Assembly (NCBI GenBank): GCA_000333855.2 | Contig: CM007320.1 | Coordinates: forward strand, 3,170,144 to 3,234,143 | Source of the DNA: Endotrypanum monterogeii | Lineage: Eukaryota; Euglenozoa; Kinetoplastea; Trypanosomatida; Trypanosomatidae | Length of the DNA stretch: 64,000 nucleotides | Reading direction: 5' to 3' | Shown: positions 50,749 through 58,295 of the stretch, one piece after another | How positions within the stretch are numbered: position 1 is the first letter of the stretch | Layout: each line of letters begins with the position of its first letter | Translations under genes and position numbers: made by a program | Notes under the pieces: generated by a model | Told to the model about the DNA's origin: nothing | The model's database searches: none | What the model saw: only the letters and a program-made list of their open reading frames with translations

Positions 50749-52242
50749 TCATTTGTGATGGTGTCGACGCCGCCGAGACTCTCCGTCGTCGTTACGGCGC
50801 CGGTGGTGGCGCTTTTCTCGCTTTGACTTGCGGACAAGGATGTTGTCACTGTCGTCGTCCTCGCGCGACCGGCGTCGAGGTAGATTAGGACTCCCCTCAG
50901 CGGGCAAGGAGGCGCCAATGAGGTCGCGCAGTTCTTCAATGCTCGCCGGGTTTGCAAAGGAGGCAGGTGGTGGCCCTGCAGGACTGGTGCTGGACGACGA
51001 CGACGGCGGCGGAGCTGGTGATGCGCTGAGCGAGGCATTGAGGGTGGCGTCTGTAGCCGTTTCCCTAGCCACTTTCAGTTGTTCCATTGTGAGCTTGTAT
51101 TGATCTCGCTCGGCGACAGTGCGGTACAGCGGAACAGTGCTAAGTGCACGTGCGTCTGCCAAGGCGATAGCTGCAGAGTGACTGCCAGCGCCATTGTTTC
51201 TATACACACCGTATCGATACGAGATGGCCTTTAGGAGGCGTTCCCCCACTCCGAATGCCGTGGACCACTTGTCGGGTAGTGTGAGATCTGTCGGACATGA
51301 TTGCTGAATAGCGTAGAGGGCAAGGGCGTCTGCGGGTACGGAGAGGAGTCGGCGGCACCGCGGGAGGTCGTTGACGATCTGCACTGCACGTATCATCCAC
51401 TGCGTGAGAGCCGGTGGCGGACGCGCACTTGCGGATACTGTGACAGCAGCTGGACTAGCCGCGCCTTTCAGAGATGCGCCGGTGTCACCACCGACAACAC
51501 CAGTGTTGTTTTGGGTACTATCGCTCACCGGCTCCGACAAGAGATTTAAATAAAGAAGAACATACTTGTACGGTGTCTCCACGAACGTCTGGAAGCCAAG
51601 CTGATGCAGCACCACTTCTTCCGCTTCGATGACACAGGCCTTGTAGTCCTCGTAGCGTTGCGGGGAGGGTTTTGTTTGATCATTTACGGGTGCCCCACTG
51701 CGCCGAAGGCTCAGCCGCATGCAGATGTTCACCACGGCCCGAATTCGCGTGGATGGGTCTTCCATCTTCGTTGCAATCAGCAGGCACGCCGCCACGAGGT
51801 ACATGATATCCTCTTGATCTGAGAGGTGGTGAATGCAGTAGTCGAGAGGAGCGTGTAAATCTACCAGAGACACGAGACCAGTGCGCATCTTGAGCTGAGC
51901 GTGGTTCGGTATAAGATATTCAACGCCGCTAGGGTGCGCATGCTTCTTTGAGGCGTCATCAGTCTTTTCCTCCATGGATGGACTACTGTGGGGTGATGCG
52001 GCAGCTAGCAGCTTGAGCTGGGCATGCTTGAGGTCCTCGTTTAGGCAGTTCCGATACGCGGGCATGTCGAGTGCGCCAATGTACTGGGTGCGAAAATGCG
52101 TCTCAACAGATGCCTCAAAGCGTTCAAAAAGGATAGAGGCGCGGAAAATCGCCGAGGGAGTGGTTCGCAACAACAGGCCTGCGGTGCGGATGAGGTCCAC
52201 CCCGTATGCTGTGTATGCGTCCCGTGCCGCTGCATCTGTCAT
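50749..52242 (-). CDS. CYC12: L-type cyclin, CRK9-partner-like
   Basis: A 497-residue cyclin. The start of the cyclin fold, GVDLIRTAGLLLRTTPSAIFRASILFERF (14-42), closely follows the cyclin L/K pattern. The first box continues after an insert with YLVAACLLIATKMEDPSTRIRAVVN, where K and E of ATKME are the usual CDK-contact residues. A second box holds EEVVLHQLGFQTFVETPYKYV and an ALALYAIQQSCPTDLTLP helix. The C-terminus is rich in Arg, Ser and His (RRRSRE, then RRRRHHHK), like the RS tail of cyclin L. In Trypanosoma brucei an L-type cyclin, CYC12, partners CRK9, needed for RNA polymerase II phosphorylation and spliced-leader processing; the symbol is assigned on that resemblance. Start is ATG 52242; the open frame to 52461 crosses the CA tract and acceptor. 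Confidence 0.82.
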   Translation of the reverse strand: MTDAAARDAYTAYGVDLIRTAGLLLRTTPSAIFRASILFERFEASVETHFRTQYIGALDMPAYRNCLNEDLKHAQLKLLAAASPHSSPSMEEKTDDASKKHAHPSGVEYLIPNHAQLKMRTGLVSLVDLHAPLDYCIHHLSDQEDIMYLVAACLLIATKMEDPSTRIRAVVNICMRLSLRRSGAPVNDQTKPSPQRYEDYKACVIEAEEVVLHQLGFQTFVETPYKYVLLYLNLLSEPVSDSTQNNTGVVGGDTGASLKGAASPAAVTVSASARPPPALTQWMIRAVQIVNDLPRCRRLLSVPADALALYAIQQSCPTDLTLPDKWSTAFGVGERLLKAISYRYGVYRNNGAGSHSAAIALADARALSTVPLYRTVAERDQYKLTMEQLKVARETATDATLNASLSASPAPPPSSSSSTSPAGPPPASFANPASIEELRDLIGASLPAEGSPNLPRRRSREDDDSDNILVRKSKREKRHHRRRNDDGESRRRRHHHK

Positions 52243-52350
52243 GGCGACTAATAAGCCAAAATGGAGCCTAGAAAAATAGAATCCTCTCACCGGTGGACAG
52301 AAAGCAACAGGCAAAAAATAAGGGCAGTGGTAGCAACTGCGAGAATAATC

Positions 52351-52418
52351 CTGCGCAAACGTGAAGACACAGGTGTGTGTGTGTGTGTGTGTGTGTCTGG
52401 CGAATGGGGTAGAGAAGG
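52351..52418 (-). promoter_or_regulatory. trans-splice acceptor region with internal CA tract
   Basis: On the minus strand CCTTCTCTACCCCATTCGCC (52399-52418) precedes a perfect CA tract (52373-52396), then CTGTGTCTTCACGTTTGCGCAG with AG at 52351-52352. The cyclin ATG is 110 nt downstream. Confidence 0.6.
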
Positions 52419-52913
52419 TATGTAGACAGGAGGGTTTACGTCTTTTTTTAGACAGCCTCACGAGAAGCAGTCACCCCGAGAATCAGAAGTTGGCGACTTG
52501 AAGTTCGTTTTCTTTCACTTTATGGCCTAGTCAAGAGCACCGGCAACAGTACACGAAAAGGCAATGTGTCAAGGTGAAGAAAATGAAAGGAGAGGTAACA
52601 GGAGGGGATAAAATGTGAGCTGTCTGTAGTGGAGTGAGAAGTTTGACGAGTTGTAGGCATGTATTACTTTTCCTCCTCCTCGCGTATTTCAACTAAGAAG
52701 CTGCTGCACCTTTTCCAGAGAAATAGAGAGTCAAAGTTGAACATGTTTTTTTTTCCCTCACCAGCAGTCGTCCCTTTCTTCCGGGCTGTATGATAAGCTA
52801 ATCAATGGAAGATGCAGATGAACAACAGTTTGGCTTTCCACCTGGGGTCTATCAATCATTTCGTTGCACCTCCGTTACCCAAAAAGCATGCCGGTATGCG
52901 CACGTCGTTACAC

Positions 52914-52916
<3 letters not shown>

Positions 52917-52947
<31 letters not shown>
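52917..52947. repeat. (AC)n microsatellite
   Basis: Thirty-one bases of AC on the plus strand, (GT)n on the RNA sense, in the 3' flank of the ADDL protein gene. Confidence 0.92.
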
Positions 52948-52948
<1 letters not shown>

Positions 52949-53074
52949 GAACTGACATAGAAGTGAAGCACTCGGCATAGAGAGGAAATGTTGCAGTCTT
53001 TCACCCGCTTCGCGTCAGATCACTAATGTATTACACAATGGAGGCATGATCAAACGAGCAACTTGTGATATGCC

Positions 53075-54061
53075 TCAGAGATCATCGGCGTCGGTGGGAG
53101 TGCGTGATTGTCGATACTGCCCTTGTTGCTCGTGACCTTCCTCACTGCGCATGTACTTCTGAAGCGTGGCAAATTCTTCGTCGTTGAGGTTGAAAGCAAC
53201 GGGATCGATCGCCTCCACATCTTCCTTCTTGCCATGGACGAAGGCTTCTTTCATGCGGCGAATCTCCTCTCGCGAGAAAACATCGGCCGTCTGACCCTGT
53301 TCACGGGTTATGCGGTGCAGCATCGTCTCCATTTCCCGCTCTTCTGGTTCGATTTCCTGGGGTCTGTCCGATCTGATCGCCTCTCGCAGATCTGAGTTTT
53401 TCGCGAGGACAGCCTCCAGGTTGCGCACAAAAGTCGTGTGTTTTTTGCAATGCGAGGAGGGAGCGCAGAAAGTCTTGAACAGAGCAGTACGGCCATCCGC
53501 GTCATCGATGTTGCGTCCCTTTCTCGCTTCTTTTACCAGTCGACCGGAGAAACCATCCAGGTAGCTGCTGTCCATCCACTCCTCACACAACTTCGCGACC
53601 GTGTCGCACGTGCGGCCGCACTTGCTGTAGTAGTCAACCACCCCCACACTCATCTGATAGTGCGGCATTGCAGTTCCTGACTTGCCGGAGTTCTTCTTGG
53701 ATGGCGCTCCCTCCTTTAGTTGCAAACTCACTTGGCGAATCCATTGACCCTGTTCTTTGAAAGGCACACACATGCCTTCCACTTCCTCAATCACCTCATC
53801 CTCGCGCACTTTAAGTCGCTTGTCATGAAGCTCCTTGCGCTTCATCTCGACCTGGTGAAGAGCATTCGTGACAATAAAGGAGCAAACATCACAACGCAGC
53901 GCGTTCTGAACAGCGGGAGGATAGGGGGCATTCACAGGAAGTTGTTTTCGGGCACTGGTACACCCCGCTGCTATAGCTAGCAGGCATAAAATCAGTAGCA
54001 ACCCAATCTTACGGAGCTGTCGGGTGACCAAGGCATTTGAGCAAGGGCTATATGACAACAT
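53075..54061 (-). CDS. ER-lumenal Cys-rich protein (canopy/DUF3456-like) with ADDL ending
   Basis: A 328-residue secretory-pathway protein. An N-terminal hydrophobic segment (about 18-33, GLLLILCLLAIAAG) is a signal peptide or anchor. The mature part begins with RCDVC (56-60), and paired cysteines follow at C98, C148, C152, C159, C199 and C205, a spacing reminiscent of the saposin-like canopy (CNPY/DUF3456) family of ER folding factors. The C-terminal third is charged and helical. The last four residues, ADDL, resemble the MDDL retrieval signal of trypanosome BiP, so ER-lumen residence is likely. The family call is tentative; the ER call is firmer. Start ATG 54061 lies just after an A/T-rich acceptor region (T11 on the RNA sense near 54110-54121). 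Confidence 0.75.
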   Translation of the reverse strand: MLSYSPCSNALVTRQLRKIGLLLILCLLAIAAGCTSARKQLPVNAPYPPAVQNALRCDVCSFIVTNALHQVEMKRKELHDKRLKVREDEVIEEVEGMCVPFKEQGQWIRQVSLQLKEGAPSKKNSGKSGTAMPHYQMSVGVVDYYSKCGRTCDTVAKLCEEWMDSSYLDGFSGRLVKEARKGRNIDDADGRTALFKTFCAPSSHCKKHTTFVRNLEAVLAKNSDLREAIRSDRPQEIEPEEREMETMLHRITREQGQTADVFSREEIRRMKEAFVHGKKEDVEAIDPVAFNLNDEEFATLQKYMRSEEGHEQQGQYRQSRTPTDADDL

Positions 54062-54511
54062 CAGTTCAAGTTCAGCTCAAGTAACAGTTTTTTTTTTCCT
54101 TGAGTATATTAAAAAAAAAAAGTGTGGAGGTTCAGGGGTTGCTCGGAAAAGAAGGAAGAGAGGGAGGGAGGAAGTTGAGGGGGAGAGGGGGGCAGGTAGC
54201 AGGGATGCAAAAGGCTTTCATTTTTTTTTTTCGCGTCCTCTCTAGATGCCGTATGGCCGTGTGATCGGGGAAAAGTTCTCGCGGAAAAAAAAAAGTATTG
54301 GGATGGAGGGGAGCCTTTTAGAAACTCCTGTAGAGGCGAGTGGCGCATTCTCTGGATGAACTATTTCGATATTGCTCATTTCTACGAACGTCGGAATGGT
54401 TTCAGACGTAAATGGAAGTCGTAACGGCAAACGAGGGGGCCAGCAGCGCGCCCTCGTGGTGGGTGATGTAAAGAACGATAGGTGCCAATACAAAGAGGAA
54501 TTCCTTGCTGA
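54062..54511. other. short intercistronic spacer
   Basis: Contains T- and A-runs (54087-54096 and 54110-54121), a purine-rich block (54151-54196) and an A-run at 54284-54294. This is the acceptor region for the ADDL gene and the 3' UTR of the FAD oxidoreductase. No gene is evident. Confidence 0.65.
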
Positions 54512-56641
54512 CTATTCTGTTTTTCTAAAAATTTCGCGCGCACGCCGTTCCAGCTCCGCTTGCTTGCGCTTGCTGAGGTCTGCTGCTGTAACCAGGGATT
54601 TTTCTACGTCATCGCTCATCTCCGTGGAATCTGTCGCCGGAGATTCGTTCTGGAGAATGACCATTTGGAGGTTGCGCATGTGCTCCTCCCTTTCCTCCCG
54701 CGCTTGCGGGCTGTTGTCTTCTTCGTACAGGTAGCAGAACACGACGGTGCGCAGCCAGTCTGGCATGTTTTCTCGAAGCGCCAGATCTGTTGCTTTGGCG
54801 TGAAAGCGGCGTCGCAAGGGTTCCAGACGAGTCAGGAAGGCATCTTCGAGATCATAAAAATAGTTCAATATCGACGGTGTGACCCTCATGTCGACGCTTT
54901 TATGCACCATATCCACAAAACGGTTTGTGCTGTACGGATTGTCCTCGAAGCGTAGAAGAGGTTTCTTTGGTGCATCCTTGGCTGGACTTGACAGCTGTGC
55001 CTTCACGGCCTCGGGGTTCAGACCGTTAAAAAGCATCTGCAATTCCTCCTCGACTTCTGTCCGTCGACTGGGCGACATCTTCGACGCCACCAGACCCCAC
55101 GCCTTCACTTTTTCAATATCCTCTTCGCGGAGACGCTGTGCCCGATGCTCCACGAGCTTCCCCAGTACTTTTGCGGCACCCGGTGCGAAATCCATCGCGT
55201 GGTCTCCAAACCCACAACATACGAAACAGTTAAACGCCCCACCGTTGTGATCCACGATGGGAACGCCGTCGGGGGTGAAAGCTCGCAGGTACTCGTTTAC
55301 CTGCACGATGTTGCTGCGATGCTCGGCCTCCGTTGACGTGCTGGACGCGCTCAGGGGGACCGACAGGCCGCATTTGACTCGCAAATACGACTCCAGTCGA
55401 TTGACCTGATGCGTCACGAGCACCTGACTTTTGGTCTTGATTGTGCTATCCAGCGAGAGAAGACCTTGCAGCACAATCTCCTGTGGTGTGGAGAACATCG
55501 TGGATTTATTTATCGAGGCGATCGCACCAGACTTCCTGTTGGCCTCGTCGTCAATATTTGTGGTGTGGCTGAATGCACCCGGCAATGTGTAGCCGTAGAG
55601 GCTACAGCTGCTGTGGAGTAGCGCCAACGTCACTGGGGCTGATCGCGCCTGAGACTGTTCTGCGCTGTTGCCGCTGGACGTTGAGTCTCCTGCTGGTGTT
55701 GATTCGCTCGGTTTGTGCCGAAACAAAGACTTCAGCGCATTCTCGAGGGCCCCGCTCGGTTTCTGGATCACTGCTGAGAGGCCGCTGAGACCAAGCACCG
55801 GAAGCCGAGAGTTGAGGAGTGTGATGGTGCCTGTGCTAGCCCCTGCCGCGAGGACCACGACATCGTACCGTTCGCTGGCAAAGAGACGCTGCTCCGGTTG
55901 CGAAGGGTCTGGCTTTGACACGCAAACGCTACTGGTGGATTCGATATCGTATTTGAGGCTGGTGATGGTATTCTCCAGTCGCTCACCAAGGGCGAACTGC
56001 ACATCGTAGTGTTGCCTACATACGTCGGCCAGCGCTCGTGTCCAACCGACGGGGTCCACCATCAAGGGCTCCGCGTGCGCTGTGGTCGTGGCCTCTCTTC
56101 TCTCATTGAGAACTGTGACCGGCCCTGAAAAGACGTGTTCCTGTAGGTTGGGAAACTGTTTCACAAGATCACAAACAACCGAGTGACTCAGGCGGGAGAG
56201 ATTGCCTGTGTACTCTCTCACCTCTGCTTCGGAGAGGCAGGAGCGAAGCCGCCCTCTTATCCATCGGTACAGCACTGGGTTGAGGAGAGTGTTGAAGAGG
56301 TGCTCCCGCACGATTAGGTTTGGGCAGGCGGCTGGGAAGAGAACGCCGCGCAGAGCCTCTCTTCGGAACGCAGTCCGAGAAAATGCGGGCTCGATGAGGC
56401 CGGCACCGACAAAAGGAAGGGAGTGACGCGTCTCCCCTCCCGCAATGTCACTGAAGCGTTCAAAAACGGTCACTTTGAAGCCCAACTTGGCCAGCTCGTA
56501 AGCTACATGCACGCCTGCTACACCCGCACCGACGACAGCGGCGCTTGGTGCGACCAGCGATAGCCGCTCCGTTAGATCTGGAGAGGCATCGTCGCTCCCC
56601 GATATGACTGTCGGTGAAACACGAGACCCGCGCTGTCCCAT
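54512..56641 (-). CDS. FAD-dependent oxidoreductase (DAO/DadA-like), possible N-myristoylated
   Basis: A 709-residue flavoprotein. The Rossmann dinucleotide motif GAGVAG is at 38-43, with the ribose-binding Glu of VTVFER near residue 61. The N-terminal 30 residues precede the fold. A second FAD-contact region, YDVVVLAAGAST, and a C-terminal GVPIVDHNGG-FVCCGFGDHAMDFAPGAA segment (about residue 470-510) match amino-acid dehydrogenase/DadA-type DAO enzymes, where the GhG-h-h segment contacts flavin. Substrate is unknown. The C-terminal 180 residues (DNPYSTNRFVDMVHKSVD onward) are an extra helical domain of unknown role. The protein starts MGQRGSRV, with Gly2 and Ser6, a plausible N-myristoylation site, suggesting membrane attachment. 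Start ATG 56641 follows the sense tract CTGTTTTTTCGTCATCTGCACAG (56729-56751). Confidence 0.82.
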   Translation of the reverse strand: MGQRGSRVSPTVISGSDDASPDLTERLSLVAPSAAVVGAGVAGVHVAYELAKLGFKVTVFERFSDIAGGETRHSLPFVGAGLIEPAFSRTAFRREALRGVLFPAACPNLIVREHLFNTLLNPVLYRWIRGRLRSCLSEAEVREYTGNLSRLSHSVVCDLVKQFPNLQEHVFSGPVTVLNERREATTTAHAEPLMVDPVGWTRALADVCRQHYDVQFALGERLENTITSLKYDIESTSSVCVSKPDPSQPEQRLFASERYDVVVLAAGASTGTITLLNSRLPVLGLSGLSAVIQKPSGALENALKSLFRHKPSESTPAGDSTSSGNSAEQSQARSAPVTLALLHSSCSLYGYTLPGAFSHTTNIDDEANRKSGAIASINKSTMFSTPQEIVLQGLLSLDSTIKTKSQVLVTHQVNRLESYLRVKCGLSVPLSASSTSTEAEHRSNIVQVNEYLRAFTPDGVPIVDHNGGAFNCFVCCGFGDHAMDFAPGAAKVLGKLVEHRAQRLREEDIEKVKAWGLVASKMSPSRRTEVEEELQMLFNGLNPEAVKAQLSSPAKDAPKKPLLRFEDNPYSTNRFVDMVHKSVDMRVTPSILNYFYDLEDAFLTRLEPLRRRFHAKATDLALRENMPDWLRTVVFCYLYEEDNSPQAREEREEHMRNLQMVILQNESPATDSTEMSDDVEKSLVTAADLSKRKQAELERRAREIFRKTE

Positions 56642-57367
56642 AGCGTGCCGACGTGAGCCACAGGTGAGGTTAGGCTGCTATTTTTTTGACAATCGGCGTA
56701 AAACCATACAGGACAGCGATGTGGCGCTCTGTGCAGATGACGAAAAAACAGCGCCACAATAGTTCTTAGTACAGGCGAATGCGATGCAGTGTCACCGACC
56801 AGAAGCGTGCCTCTAGGCAGAGAGCAACAGGGAATTGGGGAAAGAGGAGACGATAGGGCACACAACACGCACGGGCATCATCGACAAAAAAGAGGAGCTA
56901 CTTTTGCTTCTTTCACGTGAGTGGTGCAGTCACCATCACGATACAGGAGCAGACCGAGTCCTACAGAGAAGTTGTCGGGGGCTGCAGCACAACGCCCTTT
57001 ACGACAGTTATTGCCCCTTTGCGGTGGAGCAGTGAGGAGGCACACTGCTCAGCAAGAATCGCCGCAGCGAAGGAGGCGCCAGAGAAGACACTGCGAAGAG
57101 GGAATGAAATGGGAAGAGGGAATACAGGAGTGTAGAAGCGAGAGAAAATGCATGCAGACACGCCACTGGAATGGAAGGAGGCGGCTGGGTCTCGGACTAG
57201 TTGAGCGATGAAGAACGTAACGGTGAAGTTCGTCGGGCTACTAGGGGGGGGGGGAGTCTGAGAGACGTTGACTTGAGTGTCCCCCCCCTCCCCCCCGGCA
57301 CGAGCATTGAGAGGTGGGGTGGCATCAATCAGGCCCCCGTACTTGTGGTGCACATATACATACAGAA

Positions 57368-57388
57368 ACACACACACACACACACACA
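57368..57388. repeat. (CA)n microsatellite
   Basis: Perfect CA run on the plus strand, followed by a short TATATA stretch. Confidence 0.9.
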
Positions 57389-57607
57389 ACGTATATATAA
57401 ATAACTCACAAGACGTACGCATGTTGGGGGCTCCATTAATATACACTCTTCTTTGTAGGGACACTGCTCGCTTAGTCCATCCCTTCGTTCTGAAGTAAGT
57501 AGCACCGGTTTCATAAATTACAGAGCGCTCTGAAAGATCTCCACCGCTTTTACATCTGCTTGCGTGCTCCAGTGATTCCTCACAGGATTCGGGGATTCGA
57601 CGCTGCT

Positions 57608-58034
57608 GAGACTTCCCTGGCCCAAGTACCCACTTTCAAGAGGACTTAAAAAAAAAAAGTCAGAGCGGTGCGTCACTACTGATGTCGATGGTCTGTCTGT
57701 CAAGGGCGCCGTGTGTCCGGTGCGAGCTGCACACACCGAATACGTTTTGGGCCGTTTATGTGTTAGGCATAGTGTCACAGTTACTCGGATGCGCTTCACT
57801 CTGACCTTCCGAGCCTGGCACAGGGGCGTAACTGAGCCCCTTCGCTGGGTACACCACGACACCATCAGCATGGGAGAAGTGGACATCCGAGGCGAAGCCT
57901 GGGAGGCTGTGTATGACTGCGGGAAGGGGTCGAGGCTGTTGCGCCAATGACTGAGCCAGCATCCTTAGAGCGGGTGCGAGTCACTGTTTCGCAGCAGCGG
58001 GATGGGGCCGTTGTTATGACTGGTGTTATGGTGT
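57608..58034 (+). repeat. dispersed repeat, copy 2 (long form)
   Basis: The long copy of the block at 50072. Bases 57608-57953 match copy 1 with only a one-base difference in the A-run. A 69-bp segment absent from copy 1 follows, bounded by direct repeats ATGACTG at 57947-57953 and 58016-58022; homology then resumes to 58034. It lies in the 3' flank of the DEAH helicase, in reverse orientation. The plus-strand frame 57711-57950 (79 codons) ends CAATGA, and a second frame begins at the overlapping ATG (57947). Start sequence CCCTGGC resembles the 5' signature of trypanosomatid ingi/L1Tc-related retroposons, but there is no 3' poly-A tail and no visible target duplication. Confidence 0.9.
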
Positions 58035-58295
58035 TGGACTGGTCTCCCTGCCACGTATTACAGAACGGCCATATTGAGAAGAAAACAAAGGGGATTCTTT
58101 TTATAAACAAAAATCCGACTGATAGGGGGGTTGGGCATATGTTAAGACGGAAACACAACAGTGAGAGAAAAAGGTGGTGATGATGGTCCGTAGGAGGAGC
58201 ACACCCACCTAGATTTGGTGCACCTATGCTATGGGATATGTTGTAGATGCCGAGGGAGGGAAGGTTTTGCCTGACGTCTGTGAACCAAGGTTGCA

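Larger units (their letters stand above)
52243..53074. other. intercistronic spacer
   Basis: Contains the cyclin acceptor region (52351-52418), a purine-rich stretch at 52572-52612, a T-run at 52746-52754 and (CA)n at 52917-52947, 130 nt past the stop of the next gene. No gene is evident. Confidence 0.65.
56642..58295. other. intercistronic spacer with repeat copy 2
   Basis: Contains the oxidoreductase acceptor (56729-56751), G- and C-runs at 57244-57253 and 57281-57297, (CA)n at 57368-57388 with a short TA tract after it, and the second copy of the dispersed block (57608-58034). Plus-strand frames 57711-57950 and 57947-58180 lie in the repeat. No minus-strand gene is evident. Confidence 0.6.
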
